Shown here piece by piece: positions 34,361 through 45,921 of a stretch of DNA of 64,000 bases. The stretch comes from Trichosphaerium sp. ATCC 40318 (taxonomy: Eukaryota; Discosea; Flabellinia; Trichosidae). Within the stretch, counting starts at the first letter, position 1. Each line of letters begins with the position of its first letter. The stretch spans positions 58,755-122,754 of the forward strand of contig JALMLS010000635.1 of the NCBI GenBank assembly GCA_038496445.1, in the 5' to 3' direction. The notes below the pieces were generated by a model. That model was given only the letters and a program-made list of their open reading frames with translations, searched no databases and was not told the DNA's origin. The translations under genes and the position numbers were made by a program.

Positions 34361-35650
34361 ATGAACCGCACAATACCCGACTTTTGTGTTTCACCAGAAC
34401 GTTTTGAAAGATTAAATACAGTACTCTCTTTAATAACGATTTCATCGTTTGGTATTGCGTTTATTGGTACATCAATAGCATTGGCATGGTTCTGGCATAA
34501 TAGTAAGAAGGAACCAGGGAAAAAGCAGTGGAGCATAGCTGTCACATTACACTGCACGTATTTATCACCATAAAACGCTATTAAAACGTACGCTAAATGG
34601 TTATCAATAGGTTTGATCCCTATTTTCTTGGCTGGTACGTATTTTAAGACAAAAGAAGTATTCGCTGTCTCGACCATACTGCAATTACTTATAATGTGTT
34701 TTGGTAGTTGATACTATAAGCCAAGGCGTTTATTTCACTCAATCTGACTTTTCTGTGAGTATTGCTTGTCAGATTTTTCCTTGGACTGTTATGCTAAATT
34801 CTCTTGGTGGATACATATTCCTTTTTTTAAACTTTGTACTGTTGTTGTTTTGGTACGACACGTGATTTTTCTTTTTTTTTCTTTTGAACACGTGATTGGT
34901 TTTGTTGATGTTTATACTATATAAGGACAGCGATGACGTATCAATTCAAGTTCACTAGTAGTGTTCTCAGAGAAAAACTTCGAATAGGTTATTTGGTTAT
35001 TCTAGTTTCTCTTTCTCTTACATGGATAGCTCTTATGAGCGCTCTTTGGGCTGTATACTATGCTTTTACCGTCAATAAGATAAACTGGACAACGTATTTG
35101 CGTAACATTGACATGGTACATTCAGTTGAGGTTAGTCAAGAGACGCTGACATTAAAACACTAAACTTTTTCTAACGTTTAAAAACAGTTATGGGTTCATG
35201 GATCTTTGGCTTTCATCATTAGCGTCATATTCGCTGTTACTGGTAGTAGACTATATAGAACTATGGCTAGGATACCAACAGATATTAGACGTTATAATGC
35301 AAAGAAGGTACGAAGAACTTACATTTTCTCAATTTTTTCTGCTTCTAACTTGTCTTTTTTGAAAGATTGCTTTTCTCACTTGTATCTGCGCCTTAACTTT
35401 CCTTGGACGAAGTATTAATATCGCACTTCAATATTACATCCGCAACAGTCCAGAGACTCAGTTATTTTTATCAATGAATGCAGCTTTTGTACTCAAATTG
35501 GCGCCCACAATATTGATCTGTGTAATTCTTCACCTAAAGTTTAAGAAAATAGAACCGAATGAAGGAGTACGTGTTCCAAAAAACATAGTTACAAATACTG
35601 ATCAAAGCGTATCTAGGATAAACAACTATTGGGTATATCACCAACAGTGA
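34361..35650 (+). CDS. Multi-pass (about seven-helix) membrane protein, unknown
   Basis: The ATG at 34361 (MNRTIPDFCVSPERFERLN) is followed by a hydrophobic helix (SLITISSFGIAFIGTSIALA) and then exons with further helices: SDFSVSIACQIFPWTVML, LGGYIFLFLNFVLLLFW, LRIGYLVILVSLSLTWIAL, LWVHGSLAFIISVIFAVTG, and a last exon with FLSMNAAFVLKLAPTILICV and a soluble tail ending RINNYWVYHQQ at 35650. I count six to seven helices. Charged juxtamembrane KKEPGKKQ and RIPTDIRRYNAKK would face the cytoplasm. It could be a receptor or a TOM1-like protein, but no family motif is certain. CACGTG occurs twice in one intron (34860, 34889). AATAAA-like signal at about 35707. Confidence 0.6.
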
Positions 35651-35786
35651 CATCGTATTTGAAAGAAGGTATGGACAGTTGACTTTCAATTATACAAGAA
35701 AAATGTAATAAAAACACGTTGTAATTTTACTGATTTGCGTTGTGCTAGCACAAGTTTCTCTTTCTTCTCATAGTCTATACGCTCCT

Positions 35787-36657
35787 CTACTGAGCCTTTT
35801 TTGCAAATACTGCCTTCACAAAAGTCTGGTACCTAATCTTGAAGCAAGCAAGTGTCAACATCTCGAACACAACACCGTTTGGGGTTTTTTTTGAACAGCC
35901 CTTACCTTTCCACTACTTTGTGGATCAGCCATTGATATCATTTTGTTCAACTCCTCATTACTCAAAGCCTATCGCACGTGTAAGATATCTATGAAAAATG
36001 AAAAGTCTGTCACTAACATTTCCTCGCTGTGTCATGATCTACAAACGAGTTTTAGTTTATCACGTGTTTTCTACAACCAAAAATTATTTGTTGAGTACTT
36101 TTTTAAAGTCTGAAACCTTTACTGTTCCACTTCCTGTAGAATCAAAAGCCTCAAACGCTGATATCATAGTTGCAGCTGGATCCTCAGTGATAAACGTGTT
36201 TTCATAGATTTTTAGAAACTATCATCGAATCAAAACCACTAACAAGTCGTATAACACATACATCTGGATAATCTACAGTACCACTACCACCTGGATCAGC
36301 TCCTACCACTAAATTAGTCGCTGATATAAGTAAATCAAGCGTACGTACTTCCTATAGCATCATCCAGTACGTCCTTTGGAGGGTACGAACCTACCACTGT
36401 TAACACGAAAACTCCGTTTCTCTAAGTTTAAAAACTATGCCAGTACCACAAGCACGTATGACTGTAGCCACTGTTCCCGTTGGAATAGCGCCAGATGCAG
36501 CTTTATCCTTGTAAATATTAAATAATAGAACGCTACCACTGCTAGTACGGTACCCACAGCGTGAACACCTCCTTGATCTAATTTAAACAAAAAGGTTAAA
36601 ATTTTATCACGTGGAACTATAACAAACCTCTTCAGGCTTTAAACGAGTATTAGACAT
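35787..36657 (-). CDS. EF-hand protein of the calmodulin/light-chain type
   Basis: The start at 36657 reads MSNTRLKPEE, then IKEVFTLWDKAASGAIPTGT, VATVIRACGTGI, a helix SYPPKDVLDDAIG, ADPGGSGTVDYPD, EDPAATMISAFEAFDSTGSG, then TV, ALSNEELNKMISMADPQSSG and YQTFVKAVFAKKAQ, stopping at 35787. The four-lobe plan and length match calmodulin-superfamily light chains. The loops are degenerate: only DSTGSGTV keeps enough acidic/oxygen positions, so most sites probably no longer bind calcium. That suggests a myosin regulatory or essential light chain, or a centrin-like structural protein. At least seven small introns, several with CACGTG; one join (about 36430) is unresolved. Confidence 0.6.
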
Positions 36658-36878
36658 ACTAAGCAAAGTGATTGTTTGGTACGCAATGTTTTTAATCAAT
36701 TTTGCGCTGCCACAGGCTTAATTGGCGGTTTTTTAAGTCAAACACACTCAGAACATCAACTAAATTGCTCGCGATGGTAAAAACGATTTTGGGCATTGAA
36801 TACTGGCGTTTTAGGCGAAAGAGAACTTGATTGATGTACCGGACTTAAGAAAGTGATACAAACGGCTTTTTCCTAACA
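36658..36878. promoter_or_regulatory. Bidirectional promoter interval
   Basis: 221 nt between divergent start codons of the EF-hand gene and the dioxygenase gene. No motif could be singled out. Confidence 0.4.
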
Positions 36879-38115
36879 ATGGCAAGCGGTACAGTTTTCG
36901 TTGAAGATTCGAGGGTATTGCTCCAACACACGCCAGCATGGCTTTCAAACAATTTAGAATTCTTTGCGCCTCCAGTGTGCAATAAACTCATGCACGGCGA
37001 AGGGCAGCTCAAGGTTATGTATGTTGGAGGTCCGAATCAACGAAAAGACTATCACATCGAAGAAGGAGAGGTAAGCGTGCTTTTTTTGAGCTTAATTGTG
37101 ATGTTTGACTAGGAGTACTTCTATCAAGTCAAAGGAGACATGGTTTTGAAGGTTATAGAGAAGGTAAAGAAAATATCCACGTAACGAATCAAAACCGCCA
37201 TAGCGTAACTCCTTGCATTGGTTTCATCGCCCCGGGCACTATTACTCATTTTAGACATAGGGAAAACCAAAAGACATTATTATCAAAGAAGGCGAGTGTT
37301 TCACACTCCCTGCACGTATACCACACTCCCCGCAAGTACGCCGCTTAAAAGTACTGGACTCGAATCTAATAAAACTCTGTTTAGCGCTTTGAAGATACAA
37401 TTGGTCTTGTCATAGAGCGTGAGCGAACATCAAACGAAACAGACTGTTTGAGATGGTACTAGTAGAACAAAAAGTTCTTTAACTGAAAAGTTTTCTGACG
37501 TTTCTAATGTTCTTAGGTATACTGATGACTTCTCACAAGTTCTATACGAGGAATGGTTTCATTGTAATGACCTAGGTGCTGAATTACCGCCTGTCATTAA
37601 CCGGTATATGGCATCAAAGCAACACAAGGTTCGTTTTTTTTTTTTGGACTAAAACTGCCTCATAACTAATCTCTTTAACGCCTAGACTGGCAAACCTACC
37701 CCTGGAACAATAACAGACAAACCTCCATTTAAGGTTGATGTAACAACATCTCTACCAGAAGCTATGTCGTTGAAGAAATGGATATCAGATAGAAAAGATG
37801 AATTGAGCAAAGGTTCTGCTCTTCTGGCAGATGGTGAGTTGCCCTACATTCACTGTTTTGGCTGTACCTCTCACTCGTACTTTAGGAGAGTTTAAGATAA
37901 AGATTTGTGGTAACGATAAGAGCAGACGTGTTCAAAAGTATGAAAGAAGCGGCGAAACGTGGCTTTACCAAATAAGTGGACTTTCAGTCGTTCAAGTTGG
38001 TAATGGACCTGTTATTGAGCTACAAGAAGGTGATTCTTACTTAGTACCATGTAATACAGAGTATATGCATAAGGCACGTGGAAGAAATTACTACGAAGAC
38101 TTGAAATTTAGATGA
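36879..38115 (+). CDS. HAAO: 3-hydroxyanthranilate 3,4-dioxygenase
   Basis: The ATG at 36879 ([19 protein letters not shown]) is followed by [103 protein letters not shown], and a second cupin half ([38 protein letters not shown]) ending YEDLKFR at 38115. The iron ligands are visible as the His and Glu in DYHIEEGEE and the His in RIPHSPQ. This bicupin enzyme opens the ring of 3-hydroxyanthranilate in the kynurenine route to quinolinate and NAD. The two-cupin length (about 300 residues) is the eukaryotic form. Five or six short introns. No targeting signal, so cytosolic. Confidence 0.9.
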
Positions 38116-38501
38116 ACTTTGTCGGCTCTTTCATGAACTAAAAACCGTCCATTTTAACCCGCCATAGACTTCTGACGAAGATGATCATAAGGGCATAAGC
38201 TTAGAGTTGTTTATTATTCTGAAGCGACGTTAAATGACAAGTCAGAATAAAAGCCTTCGAGCATTTCCTTTTTTCCTGTAAAAATTTACGCACCAAAAAT
38301 AAAAAAACTGTGTTCAAATCTAGTCGCGAAGGTTCGTTCCGAGAAATTATATCAAAAAAATACTGTAACGGCTACCTAAATAAATATTTTGTACGAATCG
38401 CCTCATCTTCGCCACACATGATAATAGGTAAGTGTACAGAACACAATTCCGATGTATTGCCGTATTGATTATTATTAGGGCGTAAAAGAACGCTAGATAT
38501 A
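38116..38501. other. Intergenic
   Basis: 386 nt between two plus-strand genes. An AATAAA-like GAATAAAAG is at about 38246. Nothing else seen. Confidence 0.4.
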
Positions 38502-41007
38502 ATGAGCTCTCCACCGCTACCTGGTACGGACCACTTTTCAAGGTGACAAGCAAGTAACATGTTTTTTTGTAGACACGACTTCTTTTTCAGCGCGCCTTAT
38601 TGCTTCAAGAGTGCCTGTAGTTACAACAAAGAAGAAACGTAAAAAACGCCTCACATTCCTTGTTCCAGGCACAATGCGATTCAAGCGATTTATTACTAAC
38701 CACAGTATAGATGCACCTCTAAAGAAACGAGTGAGATCAAATGAAACGTCATCCCAAACAATTGAACGACTTTCAGCAATTCGCATTTCGTACGTTTTTT
38801 CAGAAACTACTGCTTTTAGAGCTAATCGTATATACCAGTAACGCAACAATATCAGAAACACAGCTATCTAGAGCGCTTATTGGTTTAAAACACAAAACTT
38901 TACTCAAAATAGAGGAAACGTATAATCAATATAAGAAAGGAGATGATATACCTGACTGGGTATTTTTTGCTGTAGTTGGAACACAATCAAAAGCGAAGAA
39001 ATCGAAAAACAAGTAATTCTTTTCGGAAAAAAACAAAAATCAAAAAAAAATCTGTTTCGTTTTTTTCAAGGAACTGACGAACTCTTTAGGAAGTCTTATG
39101 TTGTATGGGTACTCACAGACTTACATTCAAACCGTACAGTAAAGCTTTCTCTTTGGGATGAAGCTGTAAAGGCGCATTACGGTAAAATTAAGAACGGTAC
39201 AGTTGTTGCTGTTGTAAATCCAACATTTGTTCAATCTAAACAAGTACGTCGTTGCCCTTGCTAGCCCTTGCTATCTCTTCGGTTTTTACTTATATTTCTT
39301 GTTATAGAACTCCAAGATGTTCTTACTTAGTCTATCAAGAGGATCACAAGTACACCCACTTGGTACTTCTACTGACTATGCGACTTGCTCAAGCAAGTCA
39401 AAAGATGGTAAACCATGTACAAATTTTGTGAATGCGTAAGTCCATTACATTGATATTTTCTTCCTGGTCTTATACCTTTTATACCTCTTTATAATCTTAT
39501 TAATCATTAACGCTCTAAATTAGACGTGCTGGTGCTCACTGTGCTTACCACGCATTTGCTTCTTTAAAAAAATTACCAAATATTAGAATGGAATTCAACG
39601 ACCCATTGTACGTCTTTGTACATACTCTCCTGTTATTGCTCACTTATTTAAAGCCGAGCTAAGACACAGTTCTCAGAAACAAGACCTCGTAATTTCTCTA
39701 GAGGGTTTTTTGAAGACTTGGATGAGAAGAATCCTCGAATAGAAGAAGAAGAAGAAGAAAAACAGAAAAAACCTAAAAGAAAAACTAAAAAGAAAAAAGT
39801 GGCGCCAAAAAAACCAGCACGATCACTTGAACAACTGTACGTTTTTTATTAATAATTCCAATTTATTAATTAATAATGGATATCTATAGGGCAGCTTTAT
39901 TACCTTCAGACTCGTTAGGGTTATCACAAATTCGAAAATCTCGAGGAAAAGTAACACAAAAGAAAGAAGAGGAAGATGAGAAACCTCTGCTCTTAACAAA
40001 TGAGGATGTTCTAGATCATATATGTGGCATGACGTACGGTCTTAGTTGATACCACAAAATCATGATTACCTTCTTGTAACACAAACATTTAGGACAGGGA
40101 GTGTACCTCAGTTTTTGCACCCAAATTCTGGACCTGTGAATCAAGACAAAGAAGAAAGTGATGATTCTGACGGTGATGACTTTGTAGTAGAATTTGAAGA
40201 TGATACAGCAATGCCCGATATAACATTGTGTAAGACGCCCATAAAAGATAAGGTACATTGGCTATTGTCAGTAAAGATAAGACGAGCCTTATTTTTTTTT
40301 CAGGTAGAATCTTTATGTTATGAACTTTCGGCGACACCTCCTCTTACACCACCATCAACGTCTTCACCTGAAAATATTACAATTGGTATCCTTAAAACAG
40401 ATAAAATGAAAATAGAAACTAGTCCGCCCAAGAACGTGTCTTGGTCCGCTGATACACGTGAACCAAAACCGTCAAGGGATAAGCTAAGGTACTAAAAAAG
40501 TCGGCGTGTGTTTTGAATTAACAAGTATTTAGGAGGCGTATGATGAGGGCTACAAAGCGTAGAGTGTTGCCAAAGAATTCACCTAATAAATTATTACGAT
40601 CGAAGGATTCAACAGCGCCTGAGGTAGTGCGTGCTTACAAGTGTAATGAGGTACTTGATTATTTATTATTTAATTATTATTTCTTTTTGCTTTTTTTTTT
40701 TCTGAGTTAGTGTTCTCTTCCTGTGGCCACTGGTTTATTTTTATTGTAGTGTGAATCTGTTTCAGAGACAATATGTAATTATGTAGGACATCATATAGAG
40801 ATTGTTTCAGTACCTAAAGTGTTGTACCGCTGTGATCATTGCCGATGCAAAAAATATAAACTTGGCGATTTTTTATCTGCTTGTCGGTACGTCATAACAG
40901 AACCACCCTCTATACTTTGATATATGCTGACACCCTATTTTTTAAGGCTTTGTAGGAATACAAAAATGACCAAAGTAGACGTTGAAGCCAAGACGTCTTC
41001 AAAATAA
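38502..41007 (+). CDS. MCM10: MCM10 DNA replication initiation factor
   Basis: The ATG at 38502 (MSSPPLP) splices at GTACGG to ARLIASRVPVVTTKKKRKKR. The next join gives SNATISETQLSRALIGLKHK. The OB-fold reads DDIPDWVFFAVVG, VVWVLTDLHSNRTVKLSLWD, IKNGTVVAVVNPTFV, and the adjacent zinc finger YATCSSKSKDGKPCTNFVN with AGAHCAYHAFASLKK; this pair is diagnostic of Mcm10. After an acidic/lysine-rich linker (RIEEEEEEKQKKPKRKTKKK) comes a C-terminal Cys region (CRCKKYKLGDFLSACRLC). The stop is at 41007. Mcm10 binds the CMG helicase and polymerase alpha-primase at origins. About ten introns with uniform GTACNN donors. The join between the lysine-rich end at about 39014 and the exon at 39071 does not keep frame by the obvious sites. 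Confidence 0.8.
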
Positions 41008-41409
41008 GAAAAAAAAAACAAAACTAGTAAAAACTGTTTGGGGTTTTCTACGAAAAAGCTTCTTGTGGTTTTTGGCAAAGCCTCAAAAACAACAATAATA
41101 CAACTGTAATTATAATAAAAAACACGTGCAAAACAAAACACGCCACGTGTCCCACAACCTCATTCTTTGATCTACAGTATGCCAAGCAATCACTTAATGA
41201 TTTGACGCTTGATTGCCTAGAAGGCAACAAACGAGATTGAGCTTAATGAATGTGTACTGAGTATGCTTGTCCAAGCTGTTTGGGTGTTGCTTTGGTGAGA
41301 GGGATAACATCTTCTTGTAGCTTCCTTTAAGATTGTTTCTGTTTGTGCTTTCCATCAAAAGCTACATTTACTACAAACACAAGTAAGAAACTATACTTTA
41401 AAAAGGAGT

Positions 41410-41526
41410 ATGCAAAATCGACAATCACGTTTTTCAGTCATGGCTACTGAAATACTTCTATGCCTCATATTTGATAAAATAGAATCAAATACTTGGTGCT
41501 TGTTACAATATACTGAATGCTCATAG
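41410..41526 (+). pseudogene. F-box N-terminus remnant
   Basis: A 38-residue frame MQNRQSRFSVMATEILLCLI followed by FDKIESNTWCLLQYTECS, then stop. TEILLxxIFDKIES...LLQYT resembles the first two helices of an F-box and nothing follows. Probably a fragment of the same family as the 23.7-kb and 29.3-kb sequences. Confidence 0.35.
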
Positions 41527-41656
41527 TGAATAGCAAAAAACTGAGATTATTTCATACCAGTTGTTGATGCGTGATAACCCATTAGTAGAGAAAGTAGAAA
41601 ACTTTGAGTTCATTTAACGATACTAGAAATGTGTTATCTGAAGCTTGATGCGCGTG

Positions 41657-42121
41657 CTACAACTGTCTACCTACTAACAAGATACTGCAGGCCTCTAGAC
41701 TTCGAGGTCTGAGAAAGGGAAAACGTATGACTTTTGACGTTTTCAAGTAAACAAAACTACCAAATGATAAAGTTGAAAAAGTCCTCACTATATTCCAATC
41801 CCTTGGCAGTTTGGTATTATGTCGTACAGTACATATATTACTATTAACGTAATCCAACAAAACCACGTGTTGTTCTACACTACTATTCACCGCACGTTGA
41901 GTTAAACACGTGTATATTGTTTGTAGTTTTGTAAAACGGGAGTCATAGTAATGTTTAAAGTAATGAACAATGAGTTCTAGATTATTTGAAGTTTTTTGGT
42001 AAACTAAGTTCAAATAACATAAGCTCACATGGGAGAATCCCTTTCGGCTAGTACGCTGTTTTAGGGCTTTCACCGCGAGCAAATTCGTATCTACTAGCGG
42101 TATTGGTATCTTGTACGTCAT
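41657..42121 (-). CDS. Possible intronless 154-residue protein, unknown
   Basis: An open frame from 42121 (MTYKIPIPLVDTNLLAVKAL) to 41657 (ACSILLVGRQL). Composition is ordinary, with no signal peptide, membrane segment or motif that I recognise. Its length is well above what chance frames reach here, but neighbouring real genes nearly all have introns. It is divergent from the mucin-like gene, with only 68 nt between the starts. Confidence 0.35.
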   Translation of the reverse strand: MTYKIPIPLVDTNLLAVKALKQRTSRKGFSHVSLCYLNLVYQKTSNNLELIVHYFKHYYDSRFTKLQTIYTCLTQRAVNSSVEQHVVLLDYVNSNICTVRHNTKLPRDWNIVRTFSTLSFGSFVYLKTSKVIRFPFLRPRSLEACSILLVGRQL

Positions 42122-42189
42122 ATTTCAGCGATATCAGTTTTTTTGTATTTGTGTTGTGAACACTTTATCAAAACCATTACCACACCATA

Positions 42190-44769
42190 ATGAGAAACGC
42201 ATATGCATGTATTTTTGTTGTAATATGTATTATAGTATCTATTGTAGCTCAGTCTCGAGCATCTCAGTTCATTGGTTTTAGCTCAGAAACTTCAAGAGAC
42301 GAAGATAAACTAGGACTTACTTTGTGGATGTCTGATGACGATCTCTTAACTTGTACGCACTATTGTACGCCCTAAGGCAAAATTATTGATACCTGTAAGA
42401 TACATCGGTAGGATACTTTCAGAATGAACCGAAGCTGGATTCATTTTCATGTACGGAACTAACATCTACTTCATTTCAACTTTCTTCCTTTTTTTTTTTG
42501 TTACAGTTCATAACTTCTTGTTTGTAGTTGCTTCTAAAGAATGCTCTTACTTTGTTGTTGTTGAAAAAGATTCTTTGGAAGTTTATGACATTAGTGGGAA
42601 CCAGCTATGTACCGCTCAATTACCGTATGAGTACTCTGTAGGAGCTTTTTCAAGCGATTATAATTTTGTTCTTCATTCCAACAAAATGAAACAACTTGAT
42701 CAGTACTCACTCGATTTAAATGGTGACTGCGTTTCAAAACGTGAACAGTCATGTTACATCAATATCATCGACTCTTTAATTGCCAGTACGTACAACTAAC
42801 AGCTTTTTTTTTTTTTCTCCCTCTAAAGTAGAATCACGTGATAAATTTTTTCTTCTTCGTTTCGTAATTTTTTTTGATAGTTGAAGTTGATGGAGTTTCA
42901 ACGTTTTTGTCAACCTACAAAAACAACAAAACCACAATAGCCTATTTTCCAACAGAATTGATATCATCTGGCGATGAATGCTACCTTGACACCAATACAA
43001 TCAAAACAATGACTTTGTTCGAACGATACATGAACGTACTAATAACAAAGGATGAGTCAGATCTATTGATAAAGAATAGTTCATCTCGTTCAGTGCATCT
43101 ATTACACAAATATTCAAGTAAGTGTTTTTTGACATTTAAAGGTATTGGAAAGTAAGCTAACATTGCCAAGGTAACGTACAGTTGCTTAGAGAAACCTTTT
43201 TAAGTGGAATCCACTCTTGCTCGGGAAACTTAGTAAAACGGCAAATACCAACAACGCCACCTCCGCCAACACCACCACCAACAACAGATCCTCCAACACC
43301 ACCACCATCAACACCTCCGCCAACACCACCGCCAACAACAGATCCTCCACCTCCGCCAACACCACCGCCAACACCAGATCCTCCACCTCCGCCAACACCA
43401 CCGCCAACACCAGATCCTCCACCTCCGCCAACACCACCACCAACAACAGATTCTCCAACACCACCACCATCAACACCTCCGCCAACAACAGATCCTCCAC
43501 CTCCGCCAACACCACCGCCAACAACAGATCCTCCACCTCCGCCAACACCACCGCCAACAACAGATCCTCCACCTCCGCCAACACCACCACCAACAACAGA
43601 TCCTCCACCTCCGCCAACACCACCGCCAACAACAGATCCTCCAACACCACCAGAACCAACAACACTTCCTCCAACCACACTACCTCCTCCATCAACAGAA
43701 CCAACAACACTACCTCCAACAACAGAGCCTCCAACGCCACCAGAACCAACAACACTTCCTCCAACAACACTACCTCCTCCAACAACAGAACCGCCAGCTA
43801 CTATACCACTTCGAATAACACCACGCTTTGATTGCATTTCAGACAACCTTGACGGAACCTTCACTGCACATTTAGGGTGGACAACAAATACTGTACAGCC
43901 ATTTTATTGAACTTAGTACTAACTTACCTTAGGCACCTGTAACTTTGATTCAAGGACCCACAAACTTGATGAGCCCAACCGGATTCACTACTGTTCCTGA
44001 AACGTTTGGTGCAACTCCTCCGTTTTACCCTGCACCTGGAGGGTTTGATTTTACATTTTCTGGTGAAAGCACGTTCTGGTCATTGGGAGCACGTGACAAA
44101 ATTAAATCAGCAGTTATATTTGCTAATACTTATGCTAGAATAGTACAGTTGTATTTGACGCATCCGACCCAGACTCATTATGTCCAGAATCAAGTACAAG
44201 CACACCAGGTATTTAGATGATATTAACATATTACTCTAGGCAGTGTAGCCATTGGTATTGATGCTCTATTTCCAGCATTAGATGAAATTGTACAAGCTGT
44301 TGCAGCAGCTATACTAGAAGCTCTGAATTTGTCCTTCGGAGATGTAGTGATTACCCAAGAGCCAGATACAAATTTAAAGAGGCAGCTAGGAACCAGAGTA
44401 GTCGTCACAGTAAACTCAAACGGTGGTATGCCAAAAAACGTTCAACTACTTTAATATATTAATATAAAACCTCGCTCCACTCTAACACTGCTTTAGGAGG
44501 AACAATGACCATACAAGAAATTGTGGGATCATTTGTAAGTGATGATGAAGCCAAAATGCAAGTCATTCAGAGTCTAGCTGAAGACAACATTGTTGTAACG
44601 GTACAGGGTTTTAACTATTCAAAAGAACAAAGTAGTTTTTAGCTAAACTATGTTATAGGCAGACCCAACAACTGTAGCTCCTCAACAAGTGATTGTGGAA
44701 CCTCCCGCTTACTTGAACGGAAGAAGTAGATGTATAAGAAGACTCAGTAGTACTGCTATGGTTCCGTAA
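42190..44769 (+). CDS. Secreted mucin-like protein with Pro/Thr-rich stalk
   Basis: The ATG at 42190 gives a signal peptide (MRNAYACIFVVICIIVSIVA). The N-terminal half, over three exons, is beta-rich (HNFLFVVASKECSYFVVVEK, YDISGNQLCTAQLPYEYSV, TLFERYMNVLITKDESDLLI), perhaps a degenerate propeller. Then follows a stalk of about 180 residues of P, T and D (43248-43800; unit PPPPPTPPPTTD). After the stalk come a globular domain (PETFGATPPFYPAPGG, FDFTFSGESTFWSLGA), an amphipathic segment ALDEIVQAVAAAILEALNLS, and a C-terminus RCIRRLSSTAMVP at 44769. No transmembrane helix is seen, so it is probably fully secreted or wall-associated. The stalk is probably O-glycosylated. About seven introns. The giant Gly/Val frame on the other strand is a shadow of the repeat. 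Confidence 0.65.
43248..43800 (+). repeat. Coding minisatellite, 36-bp unit
   Basis: About seven near-perfect copies of a 36-bp unit encoding PPPPPTPPPTTD, flanked by shorter variants (PPEPTTLPPTTLPPP). Purine strand bias is strong, so all three frames on both strands stay open across it. Confidence 0.85.
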
Positions 44770-45166
44770 TGCCGGCGGACACCGCGATAGTAATATGTAG
44801 AAAATTTAACCTCTATGCAATAAATGTGTTCACCACCAATATTTGGCTAAGCGCCATCTCCACTGTGTTGATGTTATTATTAAACTTAAAATCCAGATTT
44901 GGTAATATTTAGTTACTTGGGTTTGTTATAGAATATCCCTTAATGTGTAGTTATTCAACGGCGTTCAGAGTACTCTGCTTTGCTTATCGTTCAGTACATA
45001 GTGATACAACCTTACATAATAGACGGCAAATAATAGTATAAAACTCAACAATGGAGAGTAAAGGGCACTTGCTTAATAATAAAATGTATCGTTTTTGTTG
45101 AATTCTATTTTTAGCAACCAATTATTTCTAGTCAACAATTTATTACGTAACGGGGAAGCACCTTGG
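44770..45166. other. Intergenic / Ras1 upstream region
   Basis: No gene. The last 120 nt contain the module (GAATTCTATTTTTA, CAACCAATTATTTCTA, AACGGGGAAGCACCTTGG) that recurs before every Ras copy. Confidence 0.5.
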
Positions 45167-45921
45167 ATGACTGAATATAAGATAGTTGTTATTGGCGATG
45201 GTGGTGTAGGTAAATCAGCACTTACGATACAACTTTGTCAAAACCACTTTATTGATGAATACGACCCTACTATGGAAGATTCGTAAGCGTTTTAATCAAT
45301 TAAAAACACTATTACGCAGTTTACTTAACTCTTTGTTCAACGCGTTATAACCCTTATGTAGGTATCGCAAACGATGTATTGTAGATGAAGAGACCCTTTT
45401 CTTGGATATTCTTGATACAGCGGGAAAAGAGTACTCTTCATTGCGTGATCAAGTAAGGCTTTGTCTGCTGTCGTGCATAACTAACTTATTTGTTAATGTA
45501 CAGTACATGAGAGCAAGTGATGGGTACTTCCTTGTTTACGCTATTACAAGCCGTACATCTTTTGAGGAACTACCAGCTTTCTGTGACCAAGTTAGAAGGT
45601 AACAGTTGATATGTTGACAATCCAATTTTCGCATTATTTTATCAAAATGGTTTGTTGATTCATTTTAGGGTCAAGGATCTAGATTATGTCCCTTCAGTAA
45701 TAGTTGGAAATAAAGTTGATTTAGAAGAACAGAGACAAGTTACTAAAGAAGAAGGAGAAGAGATTGGAAAGCATTACAGCATTCCTTTTTTTGAGACATC
45801 AGCTAAAACACGTGAAAATGTTGAAGAAGCTTTTTATCAACTTGTACGAGAGATAAGGAAGGACCAAGATTTAGGTTTACCAAAACCTATTAAACAAAAG
45901 AGACGTTGCGCTATGATGTAA
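45167..45921 (+). CDS. Ras-like GTPase, copy 1
   Basis: Four exons with the same phases as all other copies in this cluster: 45167-45283, about 45361-45449, about 45503-45600 and about 45669-45921. The P-loop is GDGGVGKS (Ala11 replaced by Asp, Gly12 and Gly13 kept). The effector loop [11 protein letters not shown] is nearly perfect. Switch II is odd: [13 protein letters not shown] has one residue fewer than Ras and no Gln61. NKVD (base binding) and TSAK are intact. The C-terminus KQKRRCAMM is a polybasic stretch plus a CaaX box predicting farnesylation and plasma-membrane location. Gln61 positions the hydrolytic water in Ras, so this copy should be slow to hydrolyse GTP. Exon 3 ends in a GTAACA donor, where other copies have GTACGG. 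Confidence 0.85.

Larger units (their letters stand above)
41008..42189. other. Spacer with weak frames and an F-box remnant
   Basis: Contains a minus-strand frame at 41048-41230 with one strong hydrophobic segment (ACFVLHVFFIIITVVLLLFL), possibly the last exon of a tail-anchored protein. CACGTG occurs at 41123, 41143, 41863 and 41907. Two further items in this interval are listed separately. Otherwise no gene is recognised. Confidence 0.4.

Noticed and set aside
43157-43864. Long Gly/Val- and Leu/Val-rich frames on the minus strand and a second Asn/Thr-rich plus frame
   Set aside because: They are shadows of the 36-bp Pro/Thr minisatellite, which leaves several frames open; the plus-strand frame with signal peptide and flanking exons is the real one.
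45095-45166. Upstream in-frame extension of Ras copy 1 (and of copy 4)
   Set aside because: The same leader is out of frame in copy 5 and carries no conserved peptide, while MTEYK-like starts match Ras exactly.
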